Below are positions 1 to 6,592 of a DNA stretch of 8,868 nt, piece after piece. Under the pieces are notes generated by a model. That model made no database searches. It worked only from the letters and a program-made list of their open reading frames with translations, and was not told where the DNA came from. Every line of letters begins with the position of its first letter. Position 1 is the first letter of the stretch. Source of the DNA: an uncultured Moraxellaceae bacterium. Lineage in GTDB: Bacteria > Pseudomonadota > Gammaproteobacteria > Pseudomonadales > Moraxellaceae. The position numbers were made by a program, and so were the translations under genes. Where the stretch lies: the NCBI GenBank assembly GCA_937952925.1, contig CALFYA010000340.1, positions 1 to 8,868 of the forward strand, given 5' to 3'.

Positions 1-50
1 TGAAGGCTTTGAGCATGATCTGAAGGATCAGCATAACGGAGGGGAATCCT

Positions 51-440
51 ATGCACAGCTTACAACGTCAGGCAGGAATGTCATATTGGGGAGTCTTGTC
101 GATTATCTCCATGCTCGCCATTATTGTGCAATTTGGGGTTGTGGCAGGACCTGCCTATCTAGACGATCTCACGATCAATAAAGTGATTGAGGAGCGTCTG
201 AGGGTGGCAAAAAATACCGACAGCTACAATGAGCTTGAGCGTAGCATTGAAAAGCAATTGGAGTTGAATGGGATGCAAAATGTCAAAGTCAAAGAACTGT
301 TGACGATTGCCATGGATGATGGTGTAAAAGTAAACAAAAAATATGAAATACGTAAGCCTTTTATTTCCAATATTGATTTAGTCATCCATTTTGAAAAAAC
401 CTTTGATCAAAAAGCGGTACAGGCCGGTGGCAGTGATTGA
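51..440 (+). CDS. DUF4845 family small inner-membrane protein
   Basis: This is a 129-residue protein of the DUF4845 family, which lies between the signal peptidase gene lepB and rnc in many gamma- and betaproteobacteria. Its function is unknown. The N-terminus is short and basic, followed by one hydrophobic segment at about residues 11-33 and then the family's Pro-Ala-Tyr-x-Asp-Asp motif. The C-terminal part is a soluble domain that should face the periplasm (inferred topology). The stretch YEIRKPFISNIDLVIHFEK near the C-terminus resembles the conserved end of the Acinetobacter homologues as I remember them. The ATG at 51 has a strong ribosome binding site, GGAGGGG at 38-44, six bases upstream. 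Its end overlaps the likely start of rnc by 14 bases, so the two are probably translated together. Family assignment is fairly sure; role unknown. Confidence 0.88.
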   Translation: MHSLQRQAGMSYWGVLSIISMLAIIVQFGVVAGPAYLDDLTINKVIEERLRVAKNTDSYNELERSIEKQLELNGMQNVKVKELLTIAMDDGVKVNKKYEIRKPFISNIDLVIHFEKTFDQKAVQAGGSD

Positions 441-1113
441 CCCACGCCTTGAACGTCGGTTGGGCTATCAGTTCACCCAACCTGCGTTGCTCAAACAAGC
501 CTTGACCCATCGCTCACTCAGCCAGCGTAACAACTACGAACGGCTTGAGTTTTTGGGCGATGCGTTTTTGGGGGCGATGATTGCGCGTGAGTTGTATGAG
601 CGGTTTCCCCAAGAAAACGAAGGCCGCTTGACCCGTATGCGGGCAACACTGGTGCGTCAAGAGTCGCTGGCGGCGATTGCGCGAGATTTACAGCTTGGGA
701 CAAGTTTGATTTTGTCGAGCGGCGAGATGAAAAGCGGTGGGCATCACCGTGAATCTATTTTGGCGGATGTGGTCGAGGCACTGATTGGCGCGATGTATCT
801 AGACTGCGGTGATCTCGAAAAAATCCGTCCCTTGGTGCTCAAGTGGTACGCGCCGTATTTACATGATCTGGCACCCACAGATGCGCTCAAAGATCCCAAA
901 ACCCGTTTGCAAGAATGGCTACAAGGCCGCAAACAGCCTTTACCCGAATATGTGTTGGTGGAGGTAAAAGGGGAAGCACCCCATCAGCACTTTACGGTAG
1001 AATGTCGTGTAATTGGTGTACCGCCCACGCTTGGGCAAGGTACAAGTCGCCGCAATGCCGAACAGTCGGCAGCGAGTGACGTGTTAAAACGCTTGGAAAC
1101 TTCTCCTGTATGA
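427..1113 (+). CDS. rnc: Ribonuclease III
   Basis: RNase III is the double-strand-specific endonuclease that processes the rRNA precursor and some mRNAs. From the GTG at 427 the protein has 228 residues (E. coli: 226). The catalytic domain carries the signature ERLEFLGD. With this start the metal-binding and catalytic acidic residues fall at E38, E41, D45, E65, D114 and E117, the same numbers as in the E. coli enzyme, which is why I chose it. A double-stranded-RNA-binding domain covers about residues 156-226. A GTG at 433 is also possible. A TTG at 391 would add 12 residues but has no visible ribosome binding site. The start lies inside the end of the DUF4845 gene, and the stop overlaps the era start as ATGA. 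A full, intact enzyme is predicted. Confidence 0.97.
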   Translation: MAVIDPRLERRLGYQFTQPALLKQALTHRSLSQRNNYERLEFLGDAFLGAMIARELYERFPQENEGRLTRMRATLVRQESLAAIARDLQLGTSLILSSGEMKSGGHHRESILADVVEALIGAMYLDCGDLEKIRPLVLKWYAPYLHDLAPTDALKDPKTRLQEWLQGRKQPLPEYVLVEVKGEAPHQHFTVECRVIGVPPTLGQGTSRRNAEQSAASDVLKRLETSPV

Positions 1114-2108
1114 CTGATAGCCCTGATTCATCAAACAACGATTTGATCAGTAATTTCTTTGCCGATAGTCCGCAAGCCGGTAGCGATTTTCGCTGCGGTT
1201 TTGTGGCGATTGTCGGTCGTCCGAACGTCGGCAAATCCACCTTGATGAATCATTTGATTGGTCAAAAGCTGTCGATCACGTCGCGTAAACCACAGACCAC
1301 ACGGCACAAAATCGTCGGGATTGATACCCGCGACAATGTACAAGCGGTGTATGTCGATACACCGGGTATGCACAAAAAAGAAGTGCGTGCCATCAACAAG
1401 ATGATGAACAAAGCGGCTGTGTCGGCGCTGCGTGATGTCAATGTGGTGTTGTTTGTGGTGGATGCGCTCAAATGGGTACCCGATGACGAATTGGTACTCG
1501 AAAAGCTGAAGTTTGCGGATATGCCAGTCATTTTGGTGATCAACAAACTCGACACCTTAGACAGCAAAGCCGATGTGTTGCCACAAATTGAAAAGCTATC
1601 AGCACTGATGAATTTTAGTGCGGTTGTGCCGGTGTCGGCGTTGCGTGGGGCAAATCTGGATCATTTGCATGAGGTGATTGCGCAGCATTTGCCGTATGCA
1701 CCACCGATGTATGCCCTCGATCAAGTCACCGATCGCTCCGAGCGTTTTTTGGCGAGTGAAATCATCCGCGAAAAAATCATGCGTCAGCTTGGCGAAGAGC
1801 TGCCCTATGATTTGACCGTACAGATCGAAACCTTCCGTACCGAAGAAGCCGAAATCAATCCGAAGACCGGTCGGATCAAACCGCCGTGTACCTTTATTGA
1901 TGCGACAATCTTTGTCGAGCGACAAGGGCAAAAGGCGATTGTGATTGGTGACAAAGGCGCCAAACTCAAGAAAATAGGCATGGAAGCCCGTGTCGATATG
2001 GAAAAGATGTTTGAGCAAAAAATCATGTTGACCTTGTGGGTCAAGGTGAAAGGCGGCTGGTCAGACGACGAGCGTGCGCTCAAAAGCTTGGGATACGGGG
2101 ACGTCTAA
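1110..2108 (+). CDS. era: GTPase Era, 16S rRNA / 30S assembly factor
   Basis: Era is an essential GTPase that binds the 3' end of 16S rRNA during 30S subunit maturation. The protein has 332 residues. The GTPase domain shows G1 GRPNVGKS (36-43), the G2 region around TTRH (63-66), G3 DTPG (83-86), G4 NKLD (145-148) and G5 SALRG (176-180). A C-terminal KH RNA-binding domain contains VIGDKGAKLKKIG (258-270). The N-terminus is about 30 residues longer than in E. coli (301 residues in total). This polar extension is shared by Acinetobacter-type Era proteins, so it is a lineage trait rather than a wrong start. The ATG at 1110 overlaps the rnc stop (ATGA), which points to coupled translation. Rnc and Era cooperate in rRNA maturation. 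Confidence 0.98.
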   Translation: MTDSPDSSNNDLISNFFADSPQAGSDFRCGFVAIVGRPNVGKSTLMNHLIGQKLSITSRKPQTTRHKIVGIDTRDNVQAVYVDTPGMHKKEVRAINKMMNKAAVSALRDVNVVLFVVDALKWVPDDELVLEKLKFADMPVILVINKLDTLDSKADVLPQIEKLSALMNFSAVVPVSALRGANLDHLHEVIAQHLPYAPPMYALDQVTDRSERFLASEIIREKIMRQLGEELPYDLTVQIETFRTEEAEINPKTGRIKPPCTFIDATIFVERQGQKAIVIGDKGAKLKKIGMEARVDMEKMFEQKIMLTLWVKVKGGWSDDERALKSLGYGDV

Positions 2109-2116
2109 CCCGCTGT

Positions 2117-2120
2117 AGGA
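2117..2120 (+). promoter_or_regulatory. Ribosome binding site deciding the recO start
   Basis: AGGA at 2117-2120 lies eight bases before the ATG at 2129. Three in-frame ATGs occur at 2120, 2129 and 2132. The first overlaps this site and has none of its own, so 2129 is favoured. Confidence 0.6.
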
Positions 2121-2128
2121 TGACCCCC

Positions 2129-2851
2129 ATGATGCGCCAGCAACTGTTGCATGGCTACGTCTTGCACCAACGTGCTTATCGTGAAAAAAGCCGCTTGGTG
2201 CATTTTTTTTCACTCGAATCGGGTCGGATTGATGGGGTGGCACGCCAGCACTTGCCACCGCTGTATCAACCTGCGCTGTTGTATGCGTCGGGCAAAACCA
2301 GCCTGAAAACCTTTGCCAAAATCGAGCAAGCGGGCAGTGTCTACACCTTGACGGGGCAGGCACTATTTGCAGGGTTTTACCTCAATGAGTTGCTGGTGCG
2401 CCTATTGCCGCTTGAAGAAAGCTGTCCAGAGCTATTTGCCACCTACGGTTGGGCATTAGAGTCGTTGATGGCGTTTGGTCGCCAAACCGATGCGGTGCAG
2501 GCCAAGCGCGAATTGTTGTTGATTCTGCGTCGCTTTGAACAAGTGCTATTAGACACGCTAGGCTATACACCACGCTTTGATCTCGATGCCGATGGGCAGT
2601 TGATCGTGCCTGATGCCAATTATCGTTATCGCGCTGGCGTAGGTTTTGAGCATAGCGCGACAGGGGATGCGGGTAGCGTGTTGCAATCGTATAACACCGA
2701 GATGGATCAGTGGTCAGCAGCGCATTTAGGTCTGCTCACCCGTGTGCATCGCGTGATCATCCAGCAGTTGTGTGGTGATCAGCCGCTACGCAGTCGCGAG
2801 CTGTGGCAAAGCCAGAATCGTTTTATCCAAACATCAGCAGGAGAGGCATGA
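2129..2851 (+). CDS. recO: DNA repair protein RecO
   Basis: RecO is the recombination mediator of the RecFOR pathway. It binds single-stranded DNA and SSB and helps load RecA at gaps. From the ATG at 2129 it has 240 residues (E. coli: 242). The N-terminal OB-fold region begins with LLHGYVLHQRAYREKSRLVHFFS, given here in two parts: LLHGYVLHQRAY, then REKSRLVHFFS. The helical C-terminal part contains FAGFYLNELLVRLLP, a conserved RecO segment, and ends with QPLRSRELWQ, typical of Moraxellaceae RecO. The frame is open further upstream into era, but that extension would be a shadow. The TGA stop shares its final A with the first base of the pdxJ ATG. Assignment rests on overall resemblance and operon position, since RecO has few invariant catalytic residues. 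Confidence 0.95.
   Translation: MMRQQLLHGYVLHQRAYREKSRLVHFFSLESGRIDGVARQHLPPLYQPALLYASGKTSLKTFAKIEQAGSVYTLTGQALFAGFYLNELLVRLLPLEESCPELFATYGWALESLMAFGRQTDAVQAKRELLLILRRFEQVLLDTLGYTPRFDLDADGQLIVPDANYRYRAGVGFEHSATGDAGSVLQSYNTEMDQWSAAHLGLLTRVHRVIIQQLCGDQPLRSRELWQSQNRFIQTSAGEA
2839..2843 (+). promoter_or_regulatory. Ribosome binding site deciding the pdxJ start
   Basis: AGGAG at 2839-2843 is seven bases before the ATG at 2851 and only four before a second in-frame ATG at 2848. Spacing favours 2851. The site lies within the end of recO. Confidence 0.65.
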
Positions 2852-3585
2852 TGAGCCTTTTGTTGGGGGTCAATATTGACCACGTTGCCACCCTAAGACA
2901 GGCACGCGGAACCGTGTATCCCGATCCGGTGCGGGCGGCGTTGGTGTGTGAAGAAGCCGGTGCGGATGGGATTACCTTACATTTGCGCGAAGATCGCCGC
3001 CATATCCAAGATGCCGACGTGGTACGCATGCGTCCACTGCTCAAAACACGGATGAATCTTGAGATTGCCGTGACTGATTTTATGCTCGACTTTGCCGAGC
3101 AGATCCGTCCACAACATGTGTGTTTGGTGCCCGAAAAGCGCGAAGAGCTAACCACTGAAGGTGGTCTAGATGTGGCAGGGCAAATCGAGCGGATTCGTGA
3201 AGCCACTCGGCGCTTGAGTGCAGCCGGTTGTGAAGTGTCTTTGTTTATTGATCCTGATCCACGTCAGATTGATGCCGCCATCGCCTGTGGTGCGCCGGTG
3301 ATTGAGTTGCACACCGGTGCATACGCTGAGGCGCATGGCGATGAGCAGCAACATGAACTCAAGAGAATCATTGACGCTGCCGACTATGCATCAGGTCGTT
3401 TGATTGTCAACGCAGGGCATGGCCTGAACCTCGACAACGTCGCGCCGATTGCTCAGATCAAAGCCATGCATGAGCTGAATATTGGTCATGCGTTGATTGC
3501 CGATAGTGTCTTTGTAGGGCTTGAAACGGTGGTCAAAGACATGCTGAGTGCGATGCGTACCGCACGCGCTGCTGTTGGCTTGTAA
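2851..3585 (+). CDS. pdxJ: Pyridoxine 5'-phosphate synthase
   Basis: PdxJ catalyses the last ring-closing step of the deoxyxylulose-5-phosphate-dependent vitamin B6 pathway. It condenses 1-deoxy-D-xylulose 5-phosphate with 3-amino-2-oxopropyl phosphate to give pyridoxine 5'-phosphate. The protein has 244 residues (E. coli: 243) and a TIM-barrel fold. Visible family motifs are GVNIDHVATLR (6-16), HLREDRRHI (44-52), the RMNLE segment ending in E71, LVPEKR (92-97), TTEGGLDVAGQ (101-111) and VNAGHGL (186-192). The catalytic residues known in E. coli (His45, Glu72, His193) correspond to H44, E71 and H190. The start overlaps the recO stop by one base. An acpS gene often follows pdxJ in enterobacteria but does not here. 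This is the last gene of the operon. Confidence 0.98.
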   Translation: MSLLLGVNIDHVATLRQARGTVYPDPVRAALVCEEAGADGITLHLREDRRHIQDADVVRMRPLLKTRMNLEIAVTDFMLDFAEQIRPQHVCLVPEKREELTTEGGLDVAGQIERIREATRRLSAAGCEVSLFIDPDPRQIDAAIACGAPVIELHTGAYAEAHGDEQQHELKRIIDAADYASGRLIVNAGHGLNLDNVAPIAQIKAMHELNIGHALIADSVFVGLETVVKDMLSAMRTARAAVGL

Positions 3586-3593
3586 GTCAGTGG

Positions 3594-3614
3594 GGAGTCC
3601 AGATCGTGGACTCC
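3594..3614. terminator. Hairpin between convergent pdxJ and hydrolase genes
   Basis: A perfect 8-base stem GGAGTCCA (3594-3601) / TGGACTCC (3607-3614) encloses a 5-base loop. It sits in the 39-base gap between the ends of two convergent genes, where a shared terminator is expected. No T-run follows on either strand, so it is not a canonical Rho-independent terminator. It may stabilise 3' ends or assist Rho. An alternative stem AGATCG (3601-3606) / CGATCT (3614-3619) competes with it. Confidence 0.5.
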
Positions 3615-3624
3615 GATCTACAGC

Positions 3625-4389
3625 TTAATGAAGAGCGTTCACCCAAGCCAAAGTCTCGCCTGCCACACGTTCCCAATTCGGTTCGCCAATAATCCAATGC
3701 GCATGTTGATCATATTCGCGGTACTGTGCCTGCGGATATTTGCGTGCCACTTGACGCACCACCGATGCAGGCGTAATCCGATCTTCTGCGGCACCAATTA
3801 CCAACATTGGGCATGTGACGTCTTCAGCGTTGACTTTGGATGCATTTTTGCTATCAAACAGCCAATAGCCAATCTCGAATGCGGCATGACCTGATTCATG
3901 CACCATCCGGTCAAATAAGCCACGACGCTGTGACTCAGGCACTCGATGCAACATGGCGTATTCGACCGTGTCATAGTCGAGCTTGAAGGGTTTTTTCCAA
4001 AAATTCCAACGGGTCAGTACAGGCAAAAAGCTTTTGACCACCGAAGGTTTGAGCGCCAAAATCCCCGCTGGCGAGGCAGGGGTAATCAGCACCACCGCAT
4101 CGGCAAGCTGCCGTGCGGCAAGGATTTGAGTGAGTAATCCACCCATCGAATGCCCCATCAAAATTGGCTTTTCTGGTAGGGTGCGGATCAATGCTTCTAG
4201 CGCATTGGCATAATCGAGCAAGCTCATCTCACCGAGTGCTGGATGCGGCTCAGTATTCGGATCAACCTCGTGATAAGGCAAGTACGGTGCAAGACATTGA
4301 TAGCCCGCAGCTTCAAAAAACTGTTGATACTCACGCCAATACCAACCGCCACCACACATCCCGTGGATCATCACAATTGTTTTGCTCAT
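3625..4389 (-). CDS. Alpha/beta-fold hydrolase
   Basis: This is a 254-residue enzyme of the alpha/beta-hydrolase superfamily, likely an esterase or lipase-like enzyme acting in the cytoplasm. The substrate cannot be told. The oxyanion motif HG is at residues 9-10 (MIHGMCGGGWYW). The nucleophile elbow GHSMGG is at 79-84, giving Ser81. The acid is probably Asp203 in AAEDRITP. The base is His231, or less likely His229, in QHAHWIIGE. The lid region at about 115-175 is rich in aromatic and basic residues. No signal peptide or membrane segment is visible. The ATG at 4389 has AGGA about nine bases upstream on the minus strand. It stands alone, convergent to pdxJ and divergent from miaE. A link with alkane or lipid metabolism would be speculation. 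Confidence 0.88.
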   Translation of the reverse strand: MSKTIVMIHGMCGGGWYWREYQQFFEAAGYQCLAPYLPYHEVDPNTEPHPALGEMSLLDYANALEALIRTLPEKPILMGHSMGGLLTQILAARQLADAVVLITPASPAGILALKPSVVKSFLPVLTRWNFWKKPFKLDYDTVEYAMLHRVPESQRRGLFDRMVHESGHAAFEIGYWLFDSKNASKVNAEDVTCPMLVIGAAEDRITPASVVRQVARKYPQAQYREYDQHAHWIIGEPNWERVAGETLAWVNALH

Positions 4390-4501
4390 CGATGACCGTC
4401 CTGATCAATACACTTCGGTTTAACCATACACCAAATTGGGCTAAACGTGCTTAACCGAGCGCGTCATCTCGATTTGACCTGTATTTTGTGGTGTTTTTTT
4501 T

Positions 4502-4507
4502 TACAAT
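4502..4507 (+). promoter_or_regulatory. Candidate -10 element for miaE
   Basis: TACAAT at 4502-4507 matches the sigma-70 -10 consensus at five of six positions and follows a T-rich tract (4492-4502). The best -35 look-alike, TTGACC at 4474-4479, is 22 bases away, which is too far for a normal pair, so the -35 is unclear. Transcription would start near 4514, leaving a leader of about 25 bases before the ATG at 4539. Confidence 0.4.
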
Positions 4508-4538
4508 AGCGCCTGCTGATATGTACCGAGATCACCCG

Positions 4539-5156
4539 ATGACTGCTTTTGCCGAATTGCTTGCACCTATCCATGCGTTTTTGGGTTGCCACACGCCACA
4601 AGCATGGATTGATGCTGCGGTACAAGATTTGCCACTGATCATCCAAGATCATGCCAATTGTGAAAAAAAAGCTGCCAGCACAGCGATTAATCTGATGTTT
4701 CGCTATGGTTTTTATACCGACTTGCAGGTGAAGCTGTCACAGCTGGTGCGCGAAGAAATGCTGCATTACGAGCAAGTGCTGGAGATCATGCAAGCCAGAG
4801 ATCAGGCATGGGTGGCAGTCCCCGCAGGGCGTTATGCACAAGGTTTACGCCAGCATATTCGTAGCCATGAACCTGCTGCACTCGTCGATGTGTTGATTGT
4901 GGGGGCGTTTGTCGAAGCGCGTTCGTGTGAACGCTTTGCTGCGCTTGCGCCATTTGTGGAAGAAGAATTGGCGAAGTTTTATCGCTATTTGCTCAAATCT
5001 GAATCACGGCATTTTATCGATTATCTCACCCTTGCTGAGCAGATTGCCCAAGCGCCGATTGATGAGCGAGTGGCATTTTTCCGTGAAGTCGAGCGCGAAT
5101 TGATTGAATCCCCCGATCAAACCTTGCGCTTTCATAGCGGAATGCCTATGGCCTAA
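4539..5156 (+). CDS. miaE: tRNA-(ms2io6A)-hydroxylase, diiron enzyme
   Basis: MiaE hydroxylates 2-methylthio-N6-isopentenyladenosine at position 37 of tRNAs reading UNN codons, using O2 and a non-heme diiron centre in a ferritin-like four-helix bundle. From the ATG at 4539 the protein has 205 residues, in the range of the shorter Pseudomonas-type MiaE. The iron ligands are visible: E42 in CEKKAAS, E73 with H76 in REEMLHYEQV, E126 in VEARSCERF, and E155 with H158 in SESRHF. Upstream in-frame starts exist at 4521 (ATG) and 4488 (GTG), but both lie at or before the candidate promoter start site and have no good ribosome binding site. For 4539 only a weak GAG (4528-4530) is seen. The gene appears monocistronic. 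Confidence 0.94.
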   Translation: MTAFAELLAPIHAFLGCHTPQAWIDAAVQDLPLIIQDHANCEKKAASTAINLMFRYGFYTDLQVKLSQLVREEMLHYEQVLEIMQARDQAWVAVPAGRYAQGLRQHIRSHEPAALVDVLIVGAFVEARSCERFAALAPFVEEELAKFYRYLLKSESRHFIDYLTLAEQIAQAPIDERVAFFREVERELIESPDQTLRFHSGMPMA

Positions 5157-5179
5157 AATGATAAAAAAAGGAATGATCT

Positions 5180-5231
5180 GACAAAATTGGTGTTGATTTT
5201 GTTGGACAAAATCTATCAAATTGGCGTTTGA
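5180..5231 (+). repeat. Repeat cluster upstream of alkB, possible operator
   Basis: This AT-rich segment lies between miaE and alkB. An inverted repeat ACAAAAT (5181-5187) / ATTTTGT (5196-5202) has an 8-base spacer. GACAAAAT occurs twice in direct orientation (5180-5187 and 5205-5212), 25 bases apart. AAATTGGYGTT also occurs twice (5184-5194 and 5218-5228), 34 bases apart. Such spacing and nesting are typical of a regulator binding region, and alkane hydroxylase genes are usually inducible. The regulator is not identified. Confidence 0.45.
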
Positions 5232-5280
5232 CATAGCTTTTTTGGAGGATAACTGCTGTTCATGACAGGGTAAAGAACTG

Positions 5281-5286
5281 AATAAT
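5281..5286 (+). promoter_or_regulatory. Candidate -10 element for alkB
   Basis: AATAAT at 5281-5286 matches the sigma-70 -10 consensus at five of six positions, with no good -35 at the proper distance. It lies within a palindrome ACTGA (5277-5281) - ATAA - TCAGT (5286-5290). A start near 5293 would leave a leader of about 28 bases. A weak -35 would fit an activator-dependent promoter. A perfect TTGACA at 5228-5233 has no matching -10 about 17 bases downstream. Confidence 0.3.
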
Positions 5287-5320
5287 CAGTCATATCTTGA
5301 AGTTTGATGCAGGTTCCGCC

Positions 5321-6541
5321 ATGAACGCCAACACGCCAATTGATCTGCTGCAACAGCAACCCACGCCCTTTAAAGACAAAAAACGCTATAAATGGCTGCT
5401 GAGTCCAGCGTTACCGGCAATTGGTTTGGCAGCGGCGTCGGCGTATGCGATTGCACCGAAGAAGATGCGTTGGATGAGTGCGCTCGGCCCGATCATGCTG
5501 CACGCGGTGATTCCAGCAATTGATAAAATCGTGGGGCCAGATGGCGAAAACCATCCCGAAGACGCGATTAAACAGCTTGAAAACGATCCGTACTATATGC
5601 GTATCGTCAAGGCCTATATCCCCTCGCAGTACCTTGCCACCATTATTGGCGCGTATGCGGCCAGCCGCAAAGGCACGCCCTTTATTGATCAAATTGTGTT
5701 GGGCATGTCAATTGGTGCGGTCAACGGGATTGCGCTCAATACCGCGCATGAACTGAGCCACAAATCGGAAAAAATTTATCACTACATGTCGCATTTGGCC
5801 TTGTTGCCCACTGGCTATGTGCATTTTCGGATTGAGCACCCTTACGGTCACCACCGCCGTGTTGCCACCCCTGAAGATCCTGCATCGTCGCAAATGGGCG
5901 AGAGCTTCTGGCAATTTTGGCCGCGCACCGTAGTGGGCAGCTTCAAATCCGCCATTGAGATTGAAACCCGTCGTTTGGCACGCAAAGGCTTACCGTTTTG
6001 GTCGGTACAAAACGAGCTGATCCAAGGCTGGGCAATGAGTGCCGCATTTCATGGGGCGATGATTGCGGTGTTTGGTCGTCGGGTGATTCCATATTTGGCC
6101 ACCCAAGCCGTGTATGGTTTTACCTTGTTTGAAGTGATCAACTACCTTGAGCACTATGGTTTGCAGCGTCAAAAACTGCCGAATGGTCAGTATGAGCGCA
6201 CCATGCCTGAGCATAGCTGGAACAACAACAGCATGGTCACCAATCTGTTTTTGTATCAGTTGCAGCGGCACTCCGATCACCACGCCTATCCAACCCGTGC
6301 GTTCCAAGCCTTGCGTCATTTTGAAGATGTGCCACAGCTGCCCGCTGGCTATGCATCCTTGCTGCTGCCGGCCATCATTCCGGCATGGTGGTACAAGCTG
6401 ATGGATCAACGGGTGGTCGATCACTACAAAGGCGACATGAGCCGCATCAATATGCACCCCGCAGCGCGTGAGCGTTTGTATGCCAAGTTTGGTTATACGC
6501 CCAAAGTGGAAGCGGTTCAGGCTGAAAAAGTAGACGCCTAA
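5321..6541 (+). CDS. alkB: Alkane 1-monooxygenase, integral-membrane diiron enzyme
   Basis: AlkB hydroxylates the terminal carbon of medium- or long-chain n-alkanes to 1-alkanols. It sits in the inner membrane and takes electrons from NADH via rubredoxin reductase and rubredoxin. From the ATG at 5321 the protein has 406 residues, close to Acinetobacter AlkM and Pseudomonas AlkB (about 400). All histidine boxes are present: HELSHK (143-148), EHPYGHH (172-178) and LQRHSDHHA (314-322), plus the family-specific NYLEHYG (274-280). These are the diiron ligand motifs. Hydrophobic segments lie mainly in the first 160 residues and near 225-275. AGG at 5311-5313 is seven bases before the ATG. A TTG at 5297 would add eight residues and lacks support. 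No rubredoxin domain is fused, and no rubredoxin or alkR gene is adjacent in this window. Chain-length preference cannot be read safely. Confidence 0.97.
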   Translation: MNANTPIDLLQQQPTPFKDKKRYKWLLSPALPAIGLAAASAYAIAPKKMRWMSALGPIMLHAVIPAIDKIVGPDGENHPEDAIKQLENDPYYMRIVKAYIPSQYLATIIGAYAASRKGTPFIDQIVLGMSIGAVNGIALNTAHELSHKSEKIYHYMSHLALLPTGYVHFRIEHPYGHHRRVATPEDPASSQMGESFWQFWPRTVVGSFKSAIEIETRRLARKGLPFWSVQNELIQGWAMSAAFHGAMIAVFGRRVIPYLATQAVYGFTLFEVINYLEHYGLQRQKLPNGQYERTMPEHSWNNNSMVTNLFLYQLQRHSDHHAYPTRAFQALRHFEDVPQLPAGYASLLLPAIIPAWWYKLMDQRVVDHYKGDMSRINMHPAARERLYAKFGYTPKVEAVQAEKVDA

Positions 6542-6552
6542 ACCTCCTCATC

Positions 6553-6584
6553 AAAAAACCGCCAGATCAGTCTGGCGGTTTTTT
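6553..6584. terminator. Bidirectional Rho-independent terminator
   Basis: A perfect 8-base GC-rich stem CCGCCAGA (6559-6566) / TCTGGCGG (6571-6578) has a 4-base loop TCAG. It is flanked by six A on the left (6553-6558) and six T on the right (6579-6584), so it works as a T-tailed hairpin on both strands. It lies 11 bases after the alkB stop and 8 bases beyond the end of the convergent transpeptidase gene, and should end both transcripts. Confidence 0.95.
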
Positions 6585-6592
6585 ATGCGCGT

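Noticed and set aside
16..30. TGATC - TGAAG - GATCA hairpin before the DUF4845 gene
   Set aside because: The stem is only five bases with no T-run. The end of a preceding gene (lepB expected) cannot be confirmed from 50 bases.
1599..2018. A 139-codon minus-strand open frame inside era, and similar ones in rnc, alkB, pdxJ and the transpeptidase gene
   Set aside because: All are antisense or shifted frames within well-recognised genes, with no recognisable motif and composition dictated by the real gene.
4415..4458. TCGGTT / AACCGA inverted repeat between the hydrolase gene and miaE
   Set aside because: The six-base arms are 32 bases apart and the extension needs a bulge, so it is within chance expectation.
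5228..5233. Perfect TTGACA as a -35 element for alkB
   Set aside because: No -10-like hexamer lies 16-18 bases downstream; the nearest (GATAAC at 5248) is only 14 bases away. It may be part of the repeat unit instead.
5222..5237. Possible sigma-54 promoter (GG...GC) ahead of alkB
   Set aside because: The GG and GC dinucleotides are one base off the required spacing, and the rest of the consensus is missing.
5244..5273. GGAGG at 5244-5248 followed by an ATG at 5262 encoding only three residues
   Set aside because: The spacing of 13 bases is too long and the frame stops almost at once. A leader peptide is not supported.
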